DNA of 8,785 nt from Acidobacteriota bacterium (lineage in GTDB: Bacteria; Acidobacteriota; Thermoanaerobaculia; Thermoanaerobaculales; Thermoanaerobaculaceae). Where the stretch lies: NCBI GenBank assembly GCA_027458945.1, contig DAIDOU010000281.1:1-8785 (forward strand), in the 5' to 3' direction. The notes below the pieces were generated by a model. The model ran no database searches, had not been told where the DNA came from, and saw only the letters and a program-made list of their open reading frames with translations. Shown one piece after another: positions 1 to 6,570 of this stretch. Position 1 is the first letter of the stretch, and each line of letters opens with the position of its first letter. Both the position numbers and the translations under genes were made by a program.

Positions 1-312
1 GGTTAGGTATTCCTTCGCTCGTTCTTGCTCGTCGGCGTTTCCCCTGAGGAACGCACCAACTTGCGCCACCAGCGTGCTATACTTATCCCCCCCCTCCCAG
101 AGAACCGACTCGCACACGCCCGTATGAACCAGTGAGCGCCGGACCATCCGTCCAGGCTCTAGTTGGGCAGCTGCCGCTGTGCTGTGGAGAGTTACCAATG
201 TCGAAAACGCAATCGCCGCACAGACCAGAAGAAGCCAGGAATCCAAGAGCGCCGTCCGTGAACCGCCGTTGGCCCTTGCCGCAAGCGCCTCATTGAAATC
301 ACATTTGACCAC
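1..312 (-). CDS. Secreted or membrane-anchored protein of unknown function, C-terminus beyond the left edge
   Basis: An open frame of 104 codons runs off the left edge, so only the N-terminus is visible. I propose a GTG start at 312, preceded by AGGA with a 7-nt spacer. A TTG at 246 is an alternative start and would give a shorter, more classical signal peptide. Residues 27-42 form a hydrophobic core (LLLVCAAIAFSTLVTL), followed by a small-residue stretch ending STAAAAQ near residue 50. This is typical of a Sec signal peptide with cleavage after the alanines. The exported part begins LEPGRMVRRSLVHTG, contains one Cys (C67), and becomes charged and probably helical (DEQERAKEYL) at the edge. 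Third positions are clearly less G/C-biased than in the cox genes, suggesting a different history. I do not recognise the family. It lies beyond an IS5 remnant and is not obviously part of the respiratory operon. Confidence 0.55.
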   Translation of the reverse strand, partial: MVKCDFNEALAARANGGSRTALLDSWLLLVCAAIAFSTLVTLHSTAAAAQLEPGRMVRRSLVHTGVCESVLWEGGDKYSTLVAQVGAFLRGNADEQERAKEYLT

Positions 313-439
313 ACAAAAATCCTAGCACGGCCGCGCACGGCCCTGCGCCTTCATCGTGCAAGTACGATAGGTGCCGACCAAGACAGTGGCAGGGGCGTCA
401 CGTGGCAATCTGAGCTGAGTGGGCGGTAGTGGAGGGTGA
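313..439. other. Intergenic stretch between the left-edge gene and the IS5 remnant
   Basis: No gene is supported here. Visible structure is slight: a direct repeat of GGCCGTGC (minus strand, about 328-345) and a 5-bp inverted repeat ATCGT/ACGAT at 353-357 and 364-368. No convincing sigma-70 promoter is visible for the left-edge gene. On the plus strand a W-A-V-V-E reading at about 419-433 resembles the conserved block around the catalytic Glu of IS5 transposases, so part of this stretch may be decayed transposase sequence. Confidence 0.4.
320..323 (-). promoter_or_regulatory. Shine-Dalgarno site for the left-edge gene
   Basis: AGGA on the minus strand stands 7 nt before the GTG at 312. It is the main reason for preferring that start over the TTG at 246. 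It is a short match, so support is modest. Confidence 0.4.
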
Positions 440-595
440 CGGTCGAACCGGTGGCTGAGGGCGGCGCACAGCTGGTTCAATCGCTTCCGCAAGCTCCTGG
501 TTCGCTTCGAGAAGCTCCACGACAGCTACCTAGCCCTCGTCCATCTCGCGGCTGCCATCATCTGTTTCCGCAAGGCCATCCCTATTTATGGATAG
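440..595 (+). pseudogene. IS5-family transposase, C-terminal remnant
   Basis: The plus-strand frame ending at the TAG (593-595) reads RW, then AHSWFNRFRKLLVRFEKL, then YLALVHLAAAIICFRKAI, ending in YG. This is the hallmark C-terminal block of IS5-family DDE transposases, normally preceded by RWVVE, which carries the catalytic Glu. Here the frame opens only after a TGA at 437-439. The residues between RW and HSW are replaced (LRAA, one or two residues short), and a GAG that could be the old catalytic codon (456-458) is out of frame. The N-terminal catalytic Asp residues are absent, so the gene is inactive. The frame ends 4 bp from the stop codon of the last cox gene, which lies convergent to it, so the right end of the ancient element probably abuts or touches that stop codon. 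Family assignment rests on motif recall and is fairly secure; subgroup is not. Confidence 0.8.
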
Positions 596-599
596 CTCC

Positions 600-1190
600 T
601 TAGGCGGGGAACATCAGTATCGCGAACATCACAACCCAGACGACGTCGAGGAAGTGCCAGTAGATCGCGCAATACTCCACGCCCGGGTGGAACTCCCGCG
701 AGTACCTGCCGCGGGACGCGCGCGCCGTGACCACGGCGAGCGGGATCAGGCCGCCGACGACGTGCGCGGCGTGCAGGCCGGTGAGGACGTAGAAGGTGAA
801 GCCGTACAGGTTGGTCTTCGCGGTGAGGTTCTCCGCGATGAGGGCGAACCAGTTGAGCGTCTGCGAGGCGAGAAACGCGACGCCGAGCAGCGTGGTGACC
901 AGCATATCCGCGCGCAGCGCCGCCGCGCGACCGGCCCGCGCGGCGCGCACTGCCGCCTGCATCGTGACGCTGCTCGCGAGCAGGATGAGCGTCGAGATCC
1001 AGAGCGTGCCCGGCAGGTGCGGCATCCCCGCCGGCGGCCACGCCTGGGCGCGCGAGCGGATCAGGAGGTAGGCCACGAGGCTGGCCGCGAACAGCATCGA
1101 GAGCGCCGCGACCAGCAGCCGCATCCCCAGCCGGCCGGTCTCGATCGGCGCGGGACGATCGCGGCCGTCGCCGCGGGTCGGTACGGTCAT
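600..1190 (-). CDS. Second cytochrome c oxidase subunit III-like protein (compact, CoxP-like)
   Basis: A 196-residue membrane protein of the COX3 superfamily. Five hydrophobic segments are visible at about 23-44, 61-82, 95-117, 129-155 and 172-194. The core signatures are ASSVTMQAAVRAA in TM2, YVLTGLHAAHVVGG in TM4 and the terminal YWHFLDVVWVVMF in TM5, the block that ends most bacterial subunit III proteins. The ATG overlaps the coxD stop as ATGA, implying translational coupling. This is the last gene of the operon and ends in TAA right beside the IS5 remnant. It lacks the long Pro-rich insert of the upstream coxC. Two COX3 genes in one caa3 cluster are known from other bacteria (the coxMNOP arrangement), so it is likely a genuine oxidase subunit rather than a chance duplicate. 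Subunit III stabilises the catalytic core and proton uptake; which paralogue does so here cannot be told from sequence. Confidence 0.88.
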   Translation of the reverse strand: MTVPTRGDGRDRPAPIETGRLGMRLLVAALSMLFAASLVAYLLIRSRAQAWPPAGMPHLPGTLWISTLILLASSVTMQAAVRAARAGRAAALRADMLVTTLLGVAFLASQTLNWFALIAENLTAKTNLYGFTFYVLTGLHAAHVVGGLIPLAVVTARASRGRYSREFHPGVEYCAIYWHFLDVVWVVMFAILMFPA

Positions 1191-1546
1191 TTCGGCAGCG
1201 CCGGCCCGTAGTCCGGGATCAGGTTGTGCGCGTAGGCGTGGGTGTCGAGGAGCGTGATCGAGACGAACAGCGCGACGAACAGCAGCGCGGCGGCGAACAC
1301 GACCGCGAGGATCGGGCGGTCGTAGCGCAGGTGCATGAAGTAGAGGACCACCAGCGTCGCCTTGACCGTCGCGATCAGCATCGCGATGTCGAGGTTCAGG
1401 CTGCCGAGGTCGACGCGCGCGACCGCGACGGTCACCACGGTGAGCACGAGCAGCGCGCCCCACACCCGCGCGAGGACCCGCACCGGCACCACGTGCCCCA
1501 CCGTGTGCTCGGGGGTGGCTGGGAGCGAACGGGTGGGTTCGGTCAT
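1187..1546 (-). CDS. coxD: Cytochrome c oxidase subunit IV (caa3-type, prokaryotic)
   Basis: A 119-residue protein with three predicted TM helices at about 27-44, 52-72 and 77-100. The segment LNLDIAMLIATVKATLVVLY followed by FMHLRYDRP (residues 50-78) is the characteristic core of the prokaryotic COX4 family found in caa3 oxidases. In Gram-positive and proteobacterial enzymes this small subunit packs against subunit I and supports assembly; it carries no cofactor. The start is an ATG with AGGAG upstream, spaced normally. It follows an unusually long 251-bp gap after coxC and overlaps the next gene by 4 bp (ATGA). Length and topology are ordinary for the family. Confidence 0.9.
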   Translation of the reverse strand: MTEPTRSLPATPEHTVGHVVPVRVLARVWGALLVLTVVTVAVARVDLGSLNLDIAMLIATVKATLVVLYFMHLRYDRPILAVVFAAALLFVALFVSITLLDTHAYAHNLIPDYGPALPK

Positions 1547-1574
1547 CGGCAGCTCCTGGTTCGGGAGTCGAGGG

Positions 1575-1601
1575 GAAAGGGCAAAGGGGAAAGGGAAAAG
1601 G
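1575..1601 (+). repeat. Heptamer tandem array, arm 1 (MAAAGGG, about 3.8 copies)
   Basis: Three contiguous heptamers are GAAAGGG (1575-1581), CAAAGGG (1582-1588) and GAAAGGG (1589-1595), followed by a decayed AAAAGG. It is the reverse complement of the array at 1749-1786. In the operon transcript it would be the 3' arm of a long stem, ending shortly before the coxD ribosome binding site. Confidence 0.85.
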
Positions 1602-1721
1602 AAAGACCGAAGACACGACCCCGCCGGTGAAGTACACGTCCCGACAGCCGGCCGCCACGATCGGTTTCCCGCTTCATTCCGTCCCCCTCCACATTCCTTG
1701 CCCGTCCTTCCAGTTGCTTCT

Positions 1722-1754
1722 CGTCTTCCCTTTGTTTCTTCCCGTCTTCCCTTT
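1722..1754. repeat. Direct repeat of CGTCTTCCCTTT with 21-bp period
   Basis: The 12-mer CGTCTTCCCTTT occurs at 1722-1733 and again at 1743-1754. The second copy runs into the heptamer array. This suggests the tract grew by slippage or unequal exchange of short units. Confidence 0.7.
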
Positions 1755-1786
1755 TCCCTTTGCCCTTTGCCCTTTTCCCTTTTCCC
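1749..1786 (+). repeat. Heptamer tandem array, arm 2 (CCCTTTK, 5 copies plus CCC)
   Basis: Five perfect tandem heptamers are CCCTTTT (1749-1755), CCCTTTG (1756-1762), CCCTTTG (1763-1769), CCCTTTT (1770-1776) and CCCTTTT (1777-1783), followed by CCCT. On the transcript strand these read as A/C-AAAGGG units just after the coxC stop. They can pair with the array at 1575-1601 over roughly 27 bp with small offsets, across a spacer of about 150 nt. Confidence 0.88.
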
Positions 1787-1797
1787 TCCGCCCTGTC

Positions 1798-2583
1798 TCA
1801 GCGAATCAGATACAGCAGCGGGAAGAGAAAGATCCAGATCAGGTCCACGAGGTGCCAGTAGAGGCCGGCCAGATCGACCGGCGTCGCGTACTCCGGCCCG
1901 AACTCCCCCCGCCTCGCCCGCACCATCATCCACCCCAGCAGGACGATGCCGACGATCACGTGGACGCCGTGCAGCCCGGTCATCATGAAGTACACCGCGA
2001 AGAACATCTGCACGTCGTGCGGCGGCCCCTGCGCCCCCTCGGCGACCTCGGCACGGCCCGGCCGCGCCAGGCCCGACGGCCCGGTGGCCGCCGGCGGGAT
2101 GAGCGAGCGCTCCTCGCCCTCGGCCGGCGGCACCGGCGGCAGCGTCTGCGGCAGCGCCGGCGGCGCGGGCGCCAGCTTGGCGTGGAAGCGGGCGCCCCAG
2201 AGCAGCCCCTCCTTCCACTTGCGCTCGTACTCGATCCCCTTGACGCCGAGGAAGCAAACGGCGAGCGCGATCGTCGCTCCGAGCAGGCCGACGAGCTGCC
2301 GCCGCCGCCCGAGCTGCGCGGCGCGCACCGCCAGAGCCATCGTGAAGCTCGAGCAGATCAGGACCGCGGTGTTGAGCGCGCCCAGCGACGGGTCGAGGAA
2401 GCGGTGCGCGTAGATGAACACCTCGGGGTGGTTGGAGCGGTACACCGCGTAGGCGCAGAACAAGCCGCCGAACAGCAGGATCTCGGTCGCGAGGAAGATC
2501 CACATCCCGAGCTTGCCGGCCTCGCGCTGCTGCTCGGCGTCGTCGAAGTGGTGCGCCACCGCGTGCGTTCGCGTGTCGGCCAC
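1798..2583 (-). CDS. coxC: Cytochrome c oxidase subunit III
   Basis: A 261-residue COX3 protein. The start is taken as the GTG at 2583, just 8 bp after the coxA stop, with AGGGG upstream; no better start is available. Five hydrophobic segments are visible: about 25-48 ([17 protein letters not shown]), 67-90, 97-117, 192-222 and 238-259. Signature blocks are [15 protein letters not shown] in TM4 and [18 protein letters not shown] at the C-terminus. Between TM3 and TM4 there is a long insert of about 60 residues (131-190), rich in Pro, Ala and Glu, beginning after [20 protein letters not shown]. Related caa3 subunits also carry an extended loop there, but this one is unusually Pro-rich. Subunit III contains no redox centre and supports the stability and proton supply of subunit I. 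It sits between coxA and the coxD/second-COX3 pair, as expected. Confidence 0.93.
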   Translation of the reverse strand: MADTRTHAVAHHFDDAEQQREAGKLGMWIFLATEILLFGGLFCAYAVYRSNHPEVFIYAHRFLDPSLGALNTAVLICSSFTMALAVRAAQLGRRRQLVGLLGATIALAVCFLGVKGIEYERKWKEGLLWGARFHAKLAPAPPALPQTLPPVPPAEGEERSLIPPAATGPSGLARPGRAEVAEGAQGPPHDVQMFFAVYFMMTGLHGVHVIVGIVLLGWMMVRARRGEFGPEYATPVDLAGLYWHLVDLIWIFLFPLLYLIR

Positions 2584-2591
2584 GTTGACCC

Positions 2592-4286
<1,695 letters not shown>

Positions 4287-4304
4287 CTCCGGACCACCTT
4301 TCCC

Positions 4305-5246
4305 CTACTTCAGAGACTTGATGTACGCGATGATCGCCGTGATCTCGTCGTCCCGGATCCGCCCCTTGAACGTCGGCATCACCGGCTGGAAGCCGAGCGG
4401 GACGTTCTTCGTTGGGTCGAGGATGCAGTTGCGGATGTAGTCCTCGTCGGCGGTCATCACGCGCCCGCCCTGCAGCGGCACGTGGCTGCCGAACAGCCCC
4501 TTCCACGTCGGCCCCGTCCCCGCCGTGCCGTCCACCGAGTGGCACTGGGCGCACCCGCGCGTCACCGCGAGGCGCTGTCCCGCCTCGGCCGGCGGCAGCG
4601 TCTTGAGGAAGTTGCTCGCCTGCTCGAGCCAGCGCTCGAAGCCGCCCGGGGGGTGGACGACGACCTTGGCCCACATGTCGGAGTGGCCGGTGCCGCAGTA
4701 CTGCGTGCAGTAGATCTGGTAGTCGCCGGGCTTGACCGCCCTGAACCAGACCTTCGAGTAGCGGCCGGGGACGACGTCGCGCTTGAGGCGGAACGCCGGA
4801 ATGTAGAAGCCGTGGATCACGTCCTCGGAGGTCATGACCAGCAGCACCGGCGTGTCCACGGGCACGTGCAGGTTCTCGTCCACGTGGCCGTTCGGGTAGG
4901 TGAACAGCCACTTCCACTTCTGGCCCGTGACCGAGATCTCGTAGGCGTTGGCCGGCGGCGTGTTGGCGTCGAGGTAGACCTTGAACCCCCAGACGAAGAT
5001 CACAATCACGATCGCGATCGGGATCAGCGTCCAGGTGAGCTCGAGCGGCGTGTTGTGCGACGGGCTCGCCTCCGCGTCGAGGCGCCCGGGCCGGCGCCGG
5101 TAGCGGACGACGAAGGCGACCATCAGCGCCACGATGAGGACGAAGAAGAACGCCGCCACCCAGAAGACGAGCGAGAAGACGCTGTCCACCGCGGCGGCGC
5201 CGGTCGAGCCTTCGACCGGCATCCAGAACCCGCCCGGCGACGTCAT
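4305..5246 (-). CDS. coxB: Cytochrome c oxidase subunit II with fused cytochrome c domain (caa3-type)
   Basis: A 313-residue protein that takes electrons from a cytochrome c or ACIII and passes them to subunit I. Two TM helices lie at about 22-48 and 69-91. The periplasmic cupredoxin domain binds binuclear CuA through H145 (VIHGFYIP), C180, C184, H188 and M191 in the motif [13 protein letters not shown]182 stands where Glu is commonest, and its backbone carbonyl should serve as ligand either way. A C-terminal class I cytochrome c domain follows, with CAQCH at 232-236 and the probable axial Met at 290 (PVMPTF). This makes it a caa3-type subunit II. The mature N-terminus looks to have no cleavable signal or lipobox. 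The start overlaps the sco stop as ATGA, suggesting coupled synthesis of the CuA protein and its copper chaperone. Confidence 0.96.
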   Translation of the reverse strand: MTSPGGFWMPVEGSTGAAAVDSVFSLVFWVAAFFFVLIVALMVAFVVRYRRRPGRLDAEASPSHNTPLELTWTLIPIAIVIVIFVWGFKVYLDANTPPANAYEISVTGQKWKWLFTYPNGHVDENLHVPVDTPVLLVMTSEDVIHGFYIPAFRLKRDVVPGRYSKVWFRAVKPGDYQIYCTQYCGTGHSDMWAKVVVHPPGGFERWLEQASNFLKTLPPAEAGQRLAVTRGCAQCHSVDGTAGTGPTWKGLFGSHVPLQGGRVMTADEDYIRNCILDPTKNVPLGFQPVMPTFKGRIRDDEITAIIAYIKSLK

Positions 5247-6079
5247 GAGCCCGACTCCCGGGGCGGGGTCGGCGTTCCCTTGCCCGCCTTGTGCCGCCAT
5301 GCCGCCGCCAGCCACACGCCGACCACGAGCAGCGTCGCGGCGCCGCCGAGGCGCATGAGGTTCCCGGCCGCGACTACGTAGCGCCCGGCGTTGGCGTCGT
5401 AGTGGAAGCAGTAGAGCAGGATCTGGTCGCCTGTCGAGCCCAGCTTCCCCTCCCCGGCCTCGGTGAGCGCGAGCTTGAGCGTCTGGGTCGGGTACTGGAC
5501 GCCGTAGAGCACGCGCGAGACCCGTCCGTCCGGCGTCAGCAGGAACACCGCGGTGGGGTGCGCGTACTGCTGCTGCTCCGGGTCGTAGCGGTACGAGAAC
5601 CCGACCGCGCCGGTGAGCGCCTTGATGTTCGCCTGCGTCCCGGTGAGGAAGTGCCAGCCGGCGGCCGCGCCGGGCCGGCCCAGATCCTCCATGTACGTCT
5701 CCTTCTTGAGCATGGCGAGCGCCGGCGTGTCGAGCGGGTCGAAGCTCACCGTGAGCACCTCGTACTGGTTGCCCGGCGTCCACGACAGGCCCTTGAGACC
5801 GTCCACCAGGCCGTTGAGCATCAACGTGCACAGCATCGGGCAGCGGAAGTAGTTCAGCGTCAGGATCACCGGCCGGGTGCCGTTGACGTAGTCCGAGAGC
5901 CGGACCGGCTTGCCGTCCTCCGCGGTGAACTGGAGGTCGAGCGGGATCCTCGCGCCGAGGTGCTCGGTGATACCGACCCCGGCGAGCGCCCTGGGCAGCG
6001 GTTCGGCCCGCTGCGCCGCGGCCGAGCCGGCGGCCAGGACCACCGCCGCGCTCGCCAGCGCCACCGCTCGTGACCTCAT
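5243..6079 (-). CDS. sco: SCO1/SenC-family copper chaperone for CuA assembly
   Basis: A 278-residue thioredoxin-fold protein of the SCO family, which delivers copper to, or reduces, the CuA site of subunit II. An N-terminal Sec signal (about 1-22, ending SAAAQ) is followed by the periplasmic domain. The copper motif is C80-PML-C84 in [15 protein letters not shown], with the third ligand H174 in [10 protein letters not shown]. After the fold comes the segment [14 protein letters not shown] and a C-terminal hydrophobic helix (about 243-260), a layout seen in SCO proteins of this oxidase-linked subgroup, so the mature protein is probably anchored by its C-terminus. ATG 6079 is chosen because GGGGAGG lies 7 nt upstream and because it gives a clean signal peptide; an in-frame ATG at 6133 lacks both. 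The stop overlaps coxB by 4 bp, consistent with a dedicated role in maturing that CuA centre. Confidence 0.94.
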   Translation of the reverse strand: MRSRAVALASAAVVLAAGSAAAQRAEPLPRALAGVGITEHLGARIPLDLQFTAEDGKPVRLSDYVNGTRPVILTLNYFRCPMLCTLMLNGLVDGLKGLSWTPGNQYEVLTVSFDPLDTPALAMLKKETYMEDLGRPGAAAGWHFLTGTQANIKALTGAVGFSYRYDPEQQQYAHPTAVFLLTPDGRVSRVLYGVQYPTQTLKLALTEAGEGKLGSTGDQILLYCFHYDANAGRYVVAAGNLMRLGGAATLLVVGVWLAAAWRHKAGKGTPTPPRESGS

Positions 6080-6086
6080 CGAAGAA

Positions 6087-6093
6087 CCTCCCC
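6087..6093 (-). promoter_or_regulatory. Strong Shine-Dalgarno site that fixes the sco start
   Basis: GGGGAGG on the minus strand lies 7 nt before ATG 6079. It decides between that start and the in-frame ATG at 6133, which would add 18 residues before the signal peptide. Confidence 0.8.
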
Positions 6094-6110
6094 GGGACCG
6101 ATGCCGGGAG

Positions 6111-6157
6111 TGCTCGAGACCATCCAGCCCCATCGTCCGACCGCCGCCCCTCGAGCA
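6111..6157. repeat. 8-bp inverted repeat around a 31-bp spacer (TGCTCGAG/CTCGAGCA)
   Basis: TGCTCGAG at 6111-6118 and its reverse complement CTCGAGCA at 6150-6157 sit in the untranslated gap before sco. They could form a stem in the operon RNA or a protein site; pairing does not extend beyond 8 bp. It is not followed by a T-run, so it is not an intrinsic terminator. Confidence 0.5.
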
Positions 6158-6163
6158 GTGAAA

Positions 6164-6175
6164 GCGCCGCGGCGC
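6164..6175. repeat. Perfect 12-bp palindrome GCGCCGCGGCGC
   Basis: A self-complementary 12-mer lies just downstream of the stop of the small membrane protein and upstream of sco. In GC-rich DNA short palindromes arise by chance, but this one is in the only sizeable gap in this part of the operon and next to another inverted repeat. Confidence 0.5.
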
Positions 6176-6189
6176 CGGGAGAATTCCAA

Positions 6190-6555
6190 CTAGCGCTTCG
6201 CTCCCCCCGCCGGCTTCGCGGGAGCGGGCGGCGGCCCGGGCGGCGGCGGCTGCACCTGCGGCCACGGCGACTTCCCCCCGTCGCGCACCAGCAGCGCCAT
6301 CGCGCGCTCGATCGGGATGCCGACGACGCCCGCGCTCTCGTTGACCCAGCGGTAGCCGTGCAGCTCGCCGAGCTGTTGCGCCCGCAGCAGGGAGAGCTCC
6401 TCCGGCGCGACCGCCACGGCCTTGCGGGCGTCCTCCTCCGCCCGCTGCCGGTAGAAGAACGCCTGCAGGATCACGACCACGACGAACAGCACGATCGCGA
6501 ACACGATGCCGACCAGCGCCGCCAACGGGGTGTTCGGTTCGCCGCTCTCTCGCAC
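6190..6555 (-). CDS. Uncharacterised single-TM protein with proline-rich tail, between ACIII and caa3 genes
   Basis: A 121-residue protein starting at GTG 6555, with GGGAGG upstream and 15 bp after the actF stop. It has a short polar N-terminus, one TM helix (about 12-35, AALVGIVFAIVLFVVVVILQ), then a charged segment RQRAEEDARK. Next comes the most family-like stretch, GYRWVNESAGVVGIPIERAM (68-87), and the tail is dominated by proline (VQPPPPGPPPAPAKPAGG). From memory, small membrane proteins with a YxWVDxxxGVVxIPIxRAM-type motif occur beside SCO and cox genes in several phyla without assigned function. Its position between the last ACIII gene and sco suggests a role in assembling or bridging the two complexes. 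ActG, a small ACIII subunit described in Rhodothermus, is another possibility; I cannot confirm that homology. It has no Cys or haem motif, so it is not a redox carrier. Confidence 0.82.
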   Translation of the reverse strand: MRESGEPNTPLAALVGIVFAIVLFVVVVILQAFFYRQRAEEDARKAVAVAPEELSLLRAQQLGELHGYRWVNESAGVVGIPIERAMALLVRDGGKSPWPQVQPPPPGPPPAPAKPAGGAKR

Positions 6556-6570
6556 GCCGTCCCTCCCCCG

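Larger units (their letters stand above)
1547..1797. other. 251-bp coxC-coxD intergenic spacer with inverted heptamer arrays
   Basis: This is the longest gap inside the operon and it contains no credible gene. The plus strand is strongly pyrimidine-rich from about 1664 to 1797 and purine-rich from about 1568 to 1606. Between these lies a 50-60 bp mixed-composition GC-rich core. The only recognisable gene signal is the coxD Shine-Dalgarno site near the low-coordinate end. The two skewed tracts are built from the same heptamer in opposite orientation and are entered separately as repeats. Frames through this stretch give low-complexity F/P- or K/R/G-rich peptides and should not be annotated as proteins. 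Confidence 0.8.

Noticed and set aside
315..346. Possible intrinsic terminator for the cox operon (GGCC dyad followed by a T-run on the minus strand)
   Set aside because: The stem is only 4 bp, the T-run is about 12 nt away, and it lies beyond the IS remnant; it overlaps the ribosome binding region of the left-edge gene.
353..368. ATCGT/ACGAT inverted repeat as an operator
   Set aside because: Only 5 bp per arm with no flanking support; expected by chance.
1362..1988. Frames across the coxC-coxD gap encoding FPFP- or REKGKG-like peptides
   Set aside because: They are translations of the heptamer purine/pyrimidine tracts and run into coxC or coxD in the wrong frame; no conserved protein features.
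4699..4701. Gln182 in the CuA motif as a damaged copper site
   Set aside because: The ligand at this position is the backbone carbonyl, and Gln occurs in functional subunit II proteins; all side-chain ligands are present.
6131..6133. Upstream in-frame ATG as start of sco
   Set aside because: It has no good ribosome binding site and would put 18 polar residues before the signal peptide; ATG 6079 has GGGGAGG at ideal spacing.
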